Positions 26,568 to 35,366 are shown, counted from the first letter of the stretch. The stretch is 64,000 nt of DNA from Pedobacter sp014947265 (GCF_014947265.1 NZ_JADCNK010000002.1:310001-374000); one strand, 5' to 3'. Numbers and translations: made by a program. The notes: generated from the sequence alone by a model not told the origin.

Positions 26568-27005
26568 ATGGAAGATAATACTTCGCGTTTTGAAAAACTT
26601 TTGGTAAAGAATGGCCTAAAAAGAACAGCCCCACGTTTACAGGTGCTGGAAATTTTGAGTGGGAGAGATTCTGCAACATCGCAACCTTATTTAGAGCAGG
26701 TGATGGGAAAAGATGCAGATCGTGTTACCTTATACCGCGTTTTGCAGGCTTTTGAAGAAAAAGGGATTATCCACAAAGTTCTAGATCAACAGGGAACCGC
26801 CAATTATGCCATCTGTTCTGATGGCTGCAGTGCGCACGAGCATCATGATGAACATGTGCATTTTAACTGCGATAACTGCCACAAAATTTACTGTTTGGAT
26901 ACGGTTAAAATTCCGGGGTTAAAAGTTCCGGCAGGGTTTAAAGTAGATCGTCTTAATCTAATTGCTACGGGTTTATGCGCCAGTTGTTCGGATAAAGTAA
27001 ATTAA
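26568..27005 (+). CDS. zur: Fur-family metalloregulator, probable Zur
   Basis: A 145-residue repressor. The N-terminal winged helix (about 1-80) contains RTAPRLQVLEIL and DRVTLYRVLQAFEEKGIIHK. The C-terminal dimerisation and metal domain has the His-rich SDGCSAHEHHDEHVHFNCDNC and a paired CxxC structural zinc site (CDNC and CASC). It ends a zinc-uptake operon whose promoter has TGCAA-N5-TTGCA boxes, which favours zinc over iron specificity. A possible -7 box TATTTTTG at 26553-26560 could give it extra independent transcription. The stop lies a few bases from the luxE-end repeat of the inserted segment. Confidence 0.85.
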   Translation: MEDNTSRFEKLLVKNGLKRTAPRLQVLEILSGRDSATSQPYLEQVMGKDADRVTLYRVLQAFEEKGIIHKVLDQQGTANYAICSDGCSAHEHHDEHVHFNCDNCHKIYCLDTVKIPGLKVPAGFKVDRLNLIATGLCASCSDKVN

Positions 27006-27006
27006 G

Positions 27007-27147
27007 AATTACTGTACCAAGAGATTACATCCCCTGATATCCGCATTATCAAACCGGCCCAGTACTTCAAAACTTTGATCAGGATTGATCCTGCCCAGAT
27101 CCTGTGTGGCAATAAATGAACACGAATTGAGATTAGCCAGATCGATT
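27007..27147 (-). repeat. Duplicate 3' end of the LuxE-like gene (left direct repeat)
   Basis: This 141-bp block matches 31566-31706, the last 45 codons plus stop of the LuxE-like gene, with seven mismatches and no gap. All seven fall in third codon positions, and both copies encode the same residues (IDLANLNSCSFIATQDLGR through CNLLVQ). Homology stops abruptly after 27147. The pair brackets the two-ATPase segment. Confidence 0.9.
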
Positions 27148-27383
27148 CTCATCGAAGGGAAGGATGAAAAACATGTATCCGAGTTGGAAGATGGAAATAA
27201 GCCAAAGCAGAACGGTAGGGATGTGGTAAACCAACCAGGTATTCTGTAGCTGAAGTTCAAAATGGAGATAGCGCTTTACTAAGTTATATATGGAGCTGAA
27301 ATTTGGCTTCACTCCTTTTGACATGGGTCTGGATTTTGTTATCGGTATGGAGAAACATTTCAGGCAAAAGTCTTACTTTGTAG

Positions 27384-27437
27384 TCATTACTTGATCTGAT
27401 AATTGGTAGTTTTACCAATTATCAGATCAAGTAATGA
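27384..27437. repeat. 25-bp perfect inverted repeat with 4-nt loop
   Basis: Arms at 27384-27408 and 27413-27437 pair perfectly over 25 bp around the loop GTTT; the arm begins TCATTACTTGATCTGATAAT. It lies 110 bp beyond the stop of the second ATPase gene. There is no T-run on either side, so a simple intrinsic terminator is less likely than a recombination or mobile-element end, or a processed 3' hairpin. Confidence 0.8.
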
Positions 27438-27547
27438 TTATTACATATTACACCAAATGGAAATTCTTTTTTAATGCTGATTATCTTGGTTCATGTTCCT
27501 TTTTATCATAAAATTCTGGGTGGCTTGTGTTAGCTGCCAACAGCAGA

Positions 27548-29938
27548 TTATTTGTTTTTGATTATTTTTTCCAGAAAAAATAGGCGTTGCTCCTTTGGAA
27601 GATTATAAACCGCTTTTTCGTCGCCCTTTATCTTGTAGGTAATAAAAGTATCTATATAGATTTCCAGCATTACCATTTCCTGTGTTTCTTTTGTTGCTTC
27701 CTTAATGATATTCTTCATATCTAACAGTTCATCCTCCAATAACTTCACATTTTTCCTAGATAGAATACTTATATACCACTCTACAACATACGAAATTAAT
27801 TTTTTATTCTTTTTTGTCAGATCGCCAAGCAAGGCCACTCTTGTCAGACTGATCATATTATAATAGGATACCTGAGCAAACATCTTCCATGCTTTCAGCC
27901 GCTGTTTTGAGTCCAGTTTTTCAAAGCCTGTTTTGAATATTTCCGCATGTACTGTGGGGATTTCAAAAGCAAGTGAGGCTAGTGTAATGGAAGCACCCCA
28001 ATACTGATATAGGCTTGGGTTTAATGGATCATCTCCATATACCTTTTCAAAAAGCTGTAAACTCCTCAATGCGTACTCCTTGTTCCTTAACTTTAGGGCC
28101 ATTGTTAGTAGGGTTTTGGCCAGCTCGATCACGAAATACTGACTGTCAGGTTCAAGGGATATCGCCTTTTCCATTAATACTACTCCCTCTTTATAGCTTT
28201 CATCTTTGGTTTTGTTGACTGATAGCCAGATCACCGTATTACCCCATTCACAATACAATAGGCTAGAGATCTCATTGTTCTTCTCAGCGGCCACAAATTT
28301 TTCTATGCCTTGTGAGGCTATGGCTGCACTTCGCTTCTGTTTAGCAATATTAGCCAGTACCATCCCCCAGTTTGTATACATCCTGTGCTCACTGATAATT
28401 TCTTCGTCAAGTTTTTTGAAAATTTCCGAAGCCCTTTCAAATTCCCGGTTAAGTATGAGTAAGTTAATTAAAAGTGAGTAGTATAAGTAATTGGTTTCTA
28501 CATCCTGCCAGTTTACCAGTTCCTGTTCGAACAATAAAATGCCTTTTTTATAGTCTTCCTTGTCAATCGCTTCTGATGCGATATTCAGGAGTCTTTGTAA
28601 TGGGTCGTTAAACGTTTCACCTCCAACGTTTTTTTGTTCCAGTGCCTGTTGAAGGGCTGAGATCTCGTACTCGAAATCGCGTTTTTCATTCTGGTTCTCG
28701 CATACTAAAAACAGATCGCTTATTTTATTCAGCTTATCTTTAAGTTCATCTTCATTATAGTAAAGTGCCAGAAAATCTATAAAAAGCGCAGTTATACCTT
28801 CCTTGTGTTCCCCAACTTCAATGCTTATCCTGAGTAAGGGTTCATCAATATCATATAAGCGGTTCCTTTTGTCGCTGCTATCTACAATAGCCTCTAGCAA
28901 TCTCTTCCTAACAAGCTCGCTGAGCTGTTTGCTTAAAGACTTTTGGTCAATAAAGCAATTTTTGGCTATATCAGTTCCTTGTTGAGGCTTGCGTGAAAGG
29001 GCTACAAAACGGACAATTTTCTGTTGTTGTGGAGGTAGGTATCTGATAAAGGTTTCATAATAAGGCTTTAAATCATTGATCGTCTTAATAAAATGATTGG
29101 AAAGTTTTGCCAATGTATTGCTCTTGAGAAATTCATAAAAGGTCACTAATAATCTGTGGTTGCCCTTCACCAGATCATGAATTGCCCTTACCTGCGACTG
29201 CCCCTTTCCCCTTAAATGCGTTACGACATCAGGCCTTCCATCCAGTTCTGCAATGGATACCAAGAAGTCGAATGATTCTTCATAGGTCAACGGCTTTAAG
29301 TAGTAAATGTTGAAAAACTCAAAGAAAGGCCTATCCTCATCATCGAAATCATCACTAATAGCTTGACTGGTTGCAATAATACTTACTCGTTGGTTCCGGT
29401 ATAGCCAGGCCCTTAATTTGCTCTGCTCTGATTTGCCGATTCCATTGAGGATGTCGGCGAAATTTTCAGCCAATATCAATAAAGGCACCTCACCAATATA
29501 ATCCTGGATGATCTTTTCTGCATAATTTGCCTGTCCCGAAATGGATACGCTATGGAGTTCTTCAATCTTTTTTTCTAATATCTCCTTATCTCCGCCATTC
29601 CATCTGATAAAGGCATAAAGAATCCTGATGAGGAAATCAAAGTAGTTGGATACTCCATACTCTTCTTCGGAAAAATAGGCTACAAAGAGCTTATGTTGAT
29701 CTATATAGGGGATGGCCTTGGAATAAAGCACCCTTAAAAGATGCGTTTTTCCCATGCCTCGTTGCCCTATGATCAGCAACTGCTGATTGTTGCCATCTAT
29801 AGCTATCGATTCGATTGTATCGGCCAGATAATTGGCAGTTCCTGATCTGCCTACCAAGAGTTTTTCCAAGATTTCTGGTGCTACGCTCTTTGCACTAAAC
29901 GATAAGATGCCGTTTATGCTATGTTGATTTTCCACCAT
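27548..29938 (-). CDS. AAA/STAND-like ATPase with C-terminal helical repeats, candidate defence protein B
   Basis: A 796-residue protein. The P-loop GQRGMGKT is at 58-65 in an AAA_16-like domain that begins LLVGRSGTANYLADTI. The Walker B region is LLILAEN (153-159), with the usual Asp replaced and an acidic residue kept, and IIATSQ (187-192) follows as a sensor-1-like strand. A winged-helix stretch follows (about 295-365, LPPQQQKIVRFVALS...LSKQLSELVRKRLLEA). The C-terminal half (about 430-796) is helical with TPR-like units (for example EKAISLEPDSQYFVIELAKT). No nuclease, protease or TIR effector was seen. The start lies inside the end of gene A (25-bp overlap), so the two are translated together. 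The role as a sensor or defence ATPase is inference. Confidence 0.7.
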   Translation of the reverse strand: MVENQHSINGILSFSAKSVAPEILEKLLVGRSGTANYLADTIESIAIDGNNQQLLIIGQRGMGKTHLLRVLYSKAIPYIDQHKLFVAYFSEEEYGVSNYFDFLIRILYAFIRWNGGDKEILEKKIEELHSVSISGQANYAEKIIQDYIGEVPLLILAENFADILNGIGKSEQSKLRAWLYRNQRVSIIATSQAISDDFDDEDRPFFEFFNIYYLKPLTYEESFDFLVSIAELDGRPDVVTHLRGKGQSQVRAIHDLVKGNHRLLVTFYEFLKSNTLAKLSNHFIKTINDLKPYYETFIRYLPPQQQKIVRFVALSRKPQQGTDIAKNCFIDQKSLSKQLSELVRKRLLEAIVDSSDKRNRLYDIDEPLLRISIEVGEHKEGITALFIDFLALYYNEDELKDKLNKISDLFLVCENQNEKRDFEYEISALQQALEQKNVGGETFNDPLQRLLNIASEAIDKEDYKKGILLFEQELVNWQDVETNYLYYSLLINLLILNREFERASEIFKKLDEEIISEHRMYTNWGMVLANIAKQKRSAAIASQGIEKFVAAEKNNEISSLLYCEWGNTVIWLSVNKTKDESYKEGVVLMEKAISLEPDSQYFVIELAKTLLTMALKLRNKEYALRSLQLFEKVYGDDPLNPSLYQYWGASITLASLAFEIPTVHAEIFKTGFEKLDSKQRLKAWKMFAQVSYYNMISLTRVALLGDLTKKNKKLISYVVEWYISILSRKNVKLLEDELLDMKNIIKEATKETQEMVMLEIYIDTFITYKIKGDEKAVYNLPKEQRLFFLEKIIKNK

Positions 29939-31158
29939 GTCTTATAGATTGAATATTTGAAGTCATATTTGCGTTCACCTGCCTCTACAGTTCGGGAAAG
30001 ATAATGATCACCAAAAAGCGTACGAACGGATTTTTTTACTATCTCTATGTCGTTTATATCACTTTTCTGATGGATCTCAGTCTCGTTTAGCCGAGTGTTG
30101 GCCTTTGCAATGATATTCAGAATTTTTTTCATGTTCTGCGCATCATCTGGTGTATAATAGATAGTTAACCGATCAAGAAGCTGGTTAAATGCGGTGTGCT
30201 CTTTTGGATCATTCAAAATGGAATCATATGCTTTCTGGATATTTTGCACGGAAACTTCGTAATCATACTGGGTTTGAAGGATGTTGAATATTTTAGATAT
30301 ATAAAATGGTATTCCATTGCTTATTTGATAAACAATGGTCATTATAGTAGACTTTGCGGAAGCTCGGATTTTAAATTTGGAGAGTAGGAAACACTCAATT
30401 AGAAAATCTGATTCTGTTTTGCTGAATGGCTTCAGGTCAAACTCTGTCATCTCATTGGTTGGCTCGCCGGTGTACCCAAATTCATTTCTTAAAGTATTTA
30501 AAACGACTTTAATCCCGATGGATCCACAATACACAAAACGTATGCCTTTACTTTCCAGCTGCTGACGCCGCTCACGCAAGATGTCCAATAATTCAATTGC
30601 CTCTTGTTTTTGTTCCTTTTTATACCAGTCCCAGAGCATAATAGGTAACTCATCAAAGATTAAAATTAAGATCGAATTATGTTTTTCCTGAACTTCTGCT
30701 ATCTCATCTAAAGCCTTGAAAAAGATATCTTTCCATGATTTTTTATACTTTGGTAAATTCACAGAGAACTTTACCCCACCAATTTCCCCACTGGGTGATG
30801 CGACAATTCCCCTAATGAAATTGTAAGTCTTAGAAAAGTCGATGCTATACCATTCTTTGAATTCCTTTAAAGAATTCATGAGCATATCAATTACCTCTCC
30901 AAGGTTTTGCTTGCCCTGGAAGGAAAAATATTTTGCCTTAAATTCTTGGTCGGCAAATTCAGCTGGAAGATTGTTATTATTACACAGATACGCAAGTTTA
31001 ATTAATAGAAGAGATTTGCCCATTCTCCTCATTTCTTCTAAAGAAACGCTTTGAGAAGATAACAATCTTAACAGGTTGCTGATTTCAGATTCTCGTCCTG
31101 GAATTAAGCTTTCGGGTATAGTACCAATGGTTGGTTTTAAAGGAAAAGGATTACTCAT
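29914..31158 (-). CDS. Archaeal-type AAA/STAND-like ATPase, candidate defence protein A
   Basis: A 414-residue protein from ATG 31158 (MSNPFPLKPTIGTIPESLIP). The ORF could begin at ATG 31194, but those 12 residues (MNSSYDKYILLS) are encoded by half of a perfect palindrome. The P-loop is degenerate, EMRRMGKS at 42-49, with Glu in place of the first Gly, as in some STAND ATPases with an RRxGKT loop. Walker B is ILILIFDE, with Asp169-Glu170. A sensor-like strand is FVYCGSIG and a C-terminal winged helix ends LFGDHYLSRTVE...KTWWKINIA. It overlaps gene B, and the promoter reads TTG-N20-TATATTTG. Confidence 0.7.
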   Translation of the reverse strand: MSNPFPLKPTIGTIPESLIPGRESEISNLLRLLSSQSVSLEEMRRMGKSLLLIKLAYLCNNNNLPAEFADQEFKAKYFSFQGKQNLGEVIDMLMNSLKEFKEWYSIDFSKTYNFIRGIVASPSGEIGGVKFSVNLPKYKKSWKDIFFKALDEIAEVQEKHNSILILIFDELPIMLWDWYKKEQKQEAIELLDILRERRQQLESKGIRFVYCGSIGIKVVLNTLRNEFGYTGEPTNEMTEFDLKPFSKTESDFLIECFLLSKFKIRASAKSTIMTIVYQISNGIPFYISKIFNILQTQYDYEVSVQNIQKAYDSILNDPKEHTAFNQLLDRLTIYYTPDDAQNMKKILNIIAKANTRLNETEIHQKSDINDIEIVKKSVRTLFGDHYLSRTVEAGERKYDFKYSIYKTWWKINIA

Positions 31159-31165
31159 GCTTAGT

Positions 31166-31232
31166 AAGATATATTTGTCGTACGATGAATTCATCGTACG
31201 ACAAATATATCTTGTATTATTTTTGTTTGCAA
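31166..31232 (-). promoter_or_regulatory. Promoter of the ATPase pair with a perfect 48-bp palindrome
   Basis: Bases 31166-31213 form a perfect palindrome centred between 31189 and 31190 with no loop. Its core is three adjacent self-complementary octamers: TCGTACGA, TGAATTCA, TCGTACGA. The minus-strand -7 box TATATTTG (31209-31202) lies in the right arm and a -33 TTG (31232-31230) lies 20 nt upstream, so a start near 31195 would fall at the palindrome centre. This is an ideal operator for a dimer-of-dimers repressor, possibly one of the encoded ATPases. Confidence 0.75.
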
Positions 31233-31565
31233 TTTTTTTATTAAAAATAATGGAATCTCTTTCTTTATCTCAGGCTAAAGTACTGTCAAAACTTTATTTT
31301 ATTCACGATCATTAATGTGTTACAAGTAGAACAAAGATATTATATGGATTGGCAATTTTTCCGGCCACATCTACTCTTTCATTTTATTACAATTTTGCCA
31401 TTTGCTAGGTACGAAATTTTATTGCTTAACTGAATAATAATAGTCGATCCCTGAATTTATTAATAATCATATATTAATTTACAACACTAGCGATATAACC
31501 ACTAATGTTGTTTTAGATTTTGTATTGTATTTTTACTTTAAATGGTTCATTTTTAATGTTTTTGT
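31233..31565. other. AT-rich gap between ATPase promoter and LuxE-like gene
   Basis: No supported gene. A plus-strand ORF at 31076-31315 runs through the palindrome and is judged spurious. A near-perfect inverted repeat, ACAACACTAG with CTAATGTTGT, lies around 31480-31514 and may be a weak terminator. Confidence 0.4.
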
Positions 31566-31567
31566 AA

Positions 31568-32551
31568 TTACTGTACTAAAAGATTACATCCCCTGATATC
31601 GGCATTGTCAAACCGGCCCAGTACTTCAAAACTTTGATCAGGATTAATCCTGCCCAGATCCTGTGTGGCAATAAATGAGCAAGAATTGAGATTAGCCAGA
31701 TCGATTACATTAATGCCCCCGGTTCTGCCATTTTTAATTAAACTCAAAGGATCATTGGTATCGCGAATCAAAACCTGCATCCAGCCAGGACAGTTGAAAA
31801 TACCTTCGCCCAAAGAATAAGCCTGAGAAAGGAGCTCGGTCATTCCATATTCACTGTGGATAGCTTTTACGCCAAATCCTTTGGTTAACTGCTCATGAAG
31901 CTCCTCACGTACCATTTCTTTACGCTTACCTTTCATTCCCCCAGTTTCCATTACAATGAGTTCGGGAAAATCGATATCGAAATTTTCAATAAAATCAAGC
32001 AGGGCATAAGTAACACCAATTAAAACGGTTTTCTGTTTTTTTGATTTAAGATCCAGCAGGGTTTTTAGCAATTCATCATGGTTATATAAAAAGTAACCAC
32101 TTTGTGGATGTCTGCTTTTTTCAATCAGATCGTTCACCATGTAGATCAAAGATGAACCAGAACGTTGTTGATAGGATGGGAGAAGCGCTAAAAAGCAATA
32201 TTCAGTAACATCTCCATAAAAATCCGTAAAAGCCTGCAGGTAACTTTGTTCGTATAGTTTTACATCGGTTACGTGGTGACTGCTCTGCACCATACCCGTT
32301 GTGCCAGAACTGCTAAAGGTAATCTCTATAGGATCATCACTACTCAGAATAGAATGGCTTTTAAAAAAACTGATGGGTAAAAAAGGGATCTGTTCGATTT
32401 CGGTTACCGCATCGGCATCTACACCTAGGTGAAAGATATATTCCCGGTAAACATTGCAATTTTCGGCTTGTAGCTTAAAAATGTTTAAGGCAAGGGCATT
32501 AAATGTATCTTTATCTTTTACAGAAAATATATCGTTAGCTGTTAAATTCAC
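31568..32551 (-). CDS. LuxE/PaaK-type acyl-protein synthetase family protein
   Basis: A protein of about 327 residues related to LuxE acyl-protein synthetases and AMP-forming ligases. It has the phosphate-binding loop TFSSSGTTGMVQSSH, VMETGGMKGKRKEM and the HSEYGMTELLSQAY motif. A GTG at 32551 (NLTANDIFSVKDKDT) is chosen; a TTG at 32566 gives five more residues. A TACTTTTG box covers 32566-32559 on the minus strand, so a leaderless GTG start is possible. There is no luciferase operon, so the substrate is unknown; similar genes in Bacteroidota sit near surface-polysaccharide or lipid genes. Its 3' end was the apparent entry site of the ATPase segment. Confidence 0.8.
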   Translation of the reverse strand: MNLTANDIFSVKDKDTFNALALNIFKLQAENCNVYREYIFHLGVDADAVTEIEQIPFLPISFFKSHSILSSDDPIEITFSSSGTTGMVQSSHHVTDVKLYEQSYLQAFTDFYGDVTEYCFLALLPSYQQRSGSSLIYMVNDLIEKSRHPQSGYFLYNHDELLKTLLDLKSKKQKTVLIGVTYALLDFIENFDIDFPELIVMETGGMKGKRKEMVREELHEQLTKGFGVKAIHSEYGMTELLSQAYSLGEGIFNCPGWMQVLIRDTNDPLSLIKNGRTGGINVIDLANLNSCSFIATQDLGRINPDQSFEVLGRFDNADIRGCNLLVQ

Positions 32552-32570
32552 AACGCAAAAGTACAAAGCA

Positions 32571-32930
32571 TTATGCTATTTTCTCGTCAGTTTTTTTAGC
32601 CAGCATAGCCATTCGGAACTGATAGCCACAATAACCGCTAATTCCGGCCACTAAACCACTTAATAGGCCGGTAACCAATAACAATGCCCACCACAATTTT
32701 ATACCCGTCATTACCGCTACACGGCCAGCGAGTACATTATCGTTAGGAAGGCTTTTGAATAAGGCATAACCGATCCAAAGTAAGAAAATAGCAAAGAAAG
32801 ATTGCCAGAAGGCTATTTTCCCTGTTTTGCCGATAACGCCACAAGTAGCAAAAGATATGACGATGATGATCCACCAGGGGGCAATCATTTGTAGAAGGAA
32901 ACAGATTATTAATATAACAATGAAAACCAT
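32571..32930 (-). CDS. Small integral membrane protein, hypothetical
   Basis: A 119-residue protein with three hydrophobic helices by eye (about 2-32, 39-60, 75-103), the last rich in Gly and Ala (TGLLSGLVAGISGYCGYQ), and a charged C-terminus. It lies between penicillin acylase (6 bp upstream) and the LuxE-like gene, so the three probably form one operon. No family recognised. Confidence 0.6.
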   Translation of the reverse strand: MVFIVILIICFLLQMIAPWWIIIVISFATCGVIGKTGKIAFWQSFFAIFLLWIGYALFKSLPNDNVLAGRVAVMTGIKLWWALLLVTGLLSGLVAGISGYCGYQFRMAMLAKKTDEKIA

Positions 32931-32936
32931 TTTAGC

Positions 32937-35366
32937 CTATTTAGAAATTTTTAAACGAGAAATAATCGTGCCCGATTGATCATCAGGACTTTGCATATAA
33001 AACAGATCGTACAATTTACCATTTGCCCAGGTATCGATCATATTATCATAAAATTTACTTCCGGGATTACCCGATTGTCCACCTGGATAAACACCATGCC
33101 CTTTTGGCGTTTTACCCAGTTCAATTACCATCCGCCATGAAGGTCCATTGGTTTCGTTCAAAGCATTAATAGTGCCTTTGTTGCCACCAATCTGTAAAAC
33201 CTTCGAGCCGAATCCAGGTATTTTGGCCAGATGTGGTACATTGGTCTGTTTTACATTTGCCCAGTCCCAATCTTTATTTATTGGCCCAAAGCGCCTTTCT
33301 AAACTGTCGCAGCTATATTTAAAAGCTTCGTTAACCAGATCAGATAATGTTTCTTTTTTGCTGGTATTGATATTATCATACCAGGTTGCATTGGGTTCTT
33401 TCAAAATCATCTCTACCGTACGATCCCTTGAGGGGTAACGCATTGGTATGCCTTTCACTTCAAATTCATCTGCCCAGATATTGTACGATAAGCGTTTGGT
33501 CCATATTTCGAATACGCTGGCTGCAATTTCGTGTGCATCATAACGTTTGTTCCATTTTTTAAGGTAAGCCAATGCCTCTTTTTGTGTGGCATTTAACTGT
33601 TCATTGTTCAGTAATGGCAATAATGCAGGCACCAGGTTTTGCGCCACAATACTATAGTTGTCGGTCTGCATCAGGCGGATACTGTCTAAAGTAGCTTTGT
33701 TCATCGCCGATAAACGGTCGTTGATGCGCTTGCCCCGCTCGTATGGTGCAAATTCCCAGTTAATGTAATATGGATAAGTGGTATCGGTAGAAGACTGGTT
33801 GGCTGAACTCACAAAACCGCGTGGCGGATTTTTAACCGTTGGATTCTGCGCATTTGGGATCCATCCCTGCCAATCGTACGCAGGGTCTGTTCCATCCAGT
33901 ATAAATTTGCCCTGATCTTTCCATTTTAAAGGGAATTTTCCGTTTGGCGTAATGGCAATATCATTATCTACACTGGCAAAAACGAAGTTCTGCGCTGGTG
34001 CTGTATAAAAAGTTAAAGCCTTGCGGTAGTCGTTATAATTTTTGCCGCGGTTGAGGTAATAAAAAGTCATGAGTTCATTCGATTCATCATGTGCTATCCA
34101 CCTCAAGGCATCGCCAACAGGTACGTTATCGGCCCTGCCGTATTTTGGTTTCTGGAAATATACCACCGGCCCGTGATGGGTGTAGTACACCGTATCTACT
34201 TCATCTTTTCCACCTCGTATTTTAATCGTTTCAAGTCTTTTGGTAGTGGCTTTCCATTTATTGTTATACCAATACTCATTGTGGCTCGAATCCTTAAACT
34301 TGATCTGATAGAAATCGAGCACATCAGCAGCAACATTGGTTACGCCCCAGGCTATTTTCTGATTAAAGCCAATAATTATCCCCGGGGCACCAGGTAAAGA
34401 AACACCATAAGTATTTACGCCAGGTGCATGTAGCTGAATCTGGTACCAGATTGATGGAAGTGTTAAATCTAAATGGGGATCATTTGCTAAGATCGGATAC
34501 CCTGACGCAGTTTTAGTGCCAGATAATGCCCAGTTATTACTGCCAATACCTTCTACTTTTTCAGTTGTTTTAACCTCACCGGTTTGAGCCTGAGTGAAGC
34601 TTTGCGGCGTTTTAGGTATTGGTAATGGAGAGAAATCCCATTTTTTGCCCACAGGTATAATCGGGTCTTCGCGGAAAGGGTAATCCGGAAAAAGATTTTT
34701 CGTCACTTCCGGGCCGAATTTTTTCAGGATATTGGTCATGTAAAATTCATCAGAACCCATGGCTAACACTGCCGACATCTGTTTTAACAGCAAAGCACAT
34801 TTTACAGGAGTCCAGTTTTCGGGTTTAAAATCGAGTATTTTATATTCTAAGGGATAATTGGCTTTAGAAAGTGTTTTGATGTAAGCATTGATCCCTTCTG
34901 TGTAAGCTAGGATCATTTCTTTTGCTTTGGGATCGGCCATCATACCTTTTAATGAGTTTTCTGCGCCATACACCATGCCCATCCGGCGTTGATACCGGTC
35001 TACCTCTATCGCTTTGTCGCCCACAACTTCACTAATTCTCCCCGCGGCAAAACGGGTCTGGAAATCCATTTGCCAAAGGCGGTGCATGGCGGTTACATAA
35101 CCTTGTGCCAGATACAGATCGTGATCGTTCTGTGCAAAAATATGTGGAATCATGCGATCGTCAAAAACGATTTCGATTTTATCTATGGCACCTTTAATCT
35201 TCGCTTTATGGTTAAACATAAAATGATTGTTCTCTGCATTTTGCCAGAAACCCATAAAAGGATTTAGAAATTTTAACAATGGAGGCGTACTGCCTAATTT
35301 GGTATTAAATAAAAAACCTAATGCTATCGGAATGACGATGCAGAAAATGGCTTTAATTTTATTCAT
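32937..35366 (-). CDS. Penicillin acylase family Ntn-hydrolase
   Basis: An 809-residue precursor of a two-chain amidase. An N-terminal hydrophobic segment (about 5-22) leads to the alpha-chain region with the QGYVTAMHRLWQMDFQTRFAAGR signature. The probable self-cleavage site is before Ser276 in GIGSNNWALSG, where Ser becomes the nucleophile of the beta chain. NDPHLDLTLPSIWYQ follows and binds substrate and calcium in relatives. Natural substrates may be acyl-homoserine lactones, bile amides or other N-acyl compounds; sequence does not decide. It is divergent from the TonB receptor gene across 194 bp. Confidence 0.9.
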   Translation of the reverse strand: MNKIKAIFCIVIPIALGFLFNTKLGSTPPLLKFLNPFMGFWQNAENNHFMFNHKAKIKGAIDKIEIVFDDRMIPHIFAQNDHDLYLAQGYVTAMHRLWQMDFQTRFAAGRISEVVGDKAIEVDRYQRRMGMVYGAENSLKGMMADPKAKEMILAYTEGINAYIKTLSKANYPLEYKILDFKPENWTPVKCALLLKQMSAVLAMGSDEFYMTNILKKFGPEVTKNLFPDYPFREDPIIPVGKKWDFSPLPIPKTPQSFTQAQTGEVKTTEKVEGIGSNNWALSGTKTASGYPILANDPHLDLTLPSIWYQIQLHAPGVNTYGVSLPGAPGIIIGFNQKIAWGVTNVAADVLDFYQIKFKDSSHNEYWYNNKWKATTKRLETIKIRGGKDEVDTVYYTHHGPVVYFQKPKYGRADNVPVGDALRWIAHDESNELMTFYYLNRGKNYNDYRKALTFYTAPAQNFVFASVDNDIAITPNGKFPLKWKDQGKFILDGTDPAYDWQGWIPNAQNPTVKNPPRGFVSSANQSSTDTTYPYYINWEFAPYERGKRINDRLSAMNKATLDSIRLMQTDNYSIVAQNLVPALLPLLNNEQLNATQKEALAYLKKWNKRYDAHEIAASVFEIWTKRLSYNIWADEFEVKGIPMRYPSRDRTVEMILKEPNATWYDNINTSKKETLSDLVNEAFKYSCDSLERRFGPINKDWDWANVKQTNVPHLAKIPGFGSKVLQIGGNKGTINALNETNGPSWRMVIELGKTPKGHGVYPGGQSGNPGSKFYDNMIDTWANGKLYDLFYMQSPDDQSGTIISRLKISK

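Larger units (their letters stand above)
27148..31565. mobile_element. Inserted segment bracketed by luxE 3'-end repeats
   Basis: A 4.4-kb segment lies between two copies of the 141-bp luxE 3' end. It carries two ATPase genes, a 25-bp hairpin (27384-27437) and a palindromic promoter. No integrase, transposase or tRNA was found, so entry by homologous recombination or by a lost or trans-acting recombinase is inferred. The piece 27148-27380 contains protein-like fragments on both strands (for example a plus-strand frame with FGFTPFDMGLDFVIGMEKHF ending near 27392), but nothing recognisable. Confidence 0.5.

Noticed and set aside
27009..27260. 83-residue ORF ending like the LuxE-like protein
   Set aside because: Only the last 45 codons are the luxE end; the front part is unrelated filler, so it is listed as a repeat and not as a gene.
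27133..27324. 63-residue minus-strand ORF with a hydrophobic stretch
   Set aside because: It reads out of the luxE-end repeat in another frame, and the plus strand is equally open; no basis to choose either.
31076..31315. 79-residue plus-strand ORF over the ATPase promoter
   Set aside because: Antisense to the N-terminus of ATPase A and passes through the perfect palindrome; no independent support.
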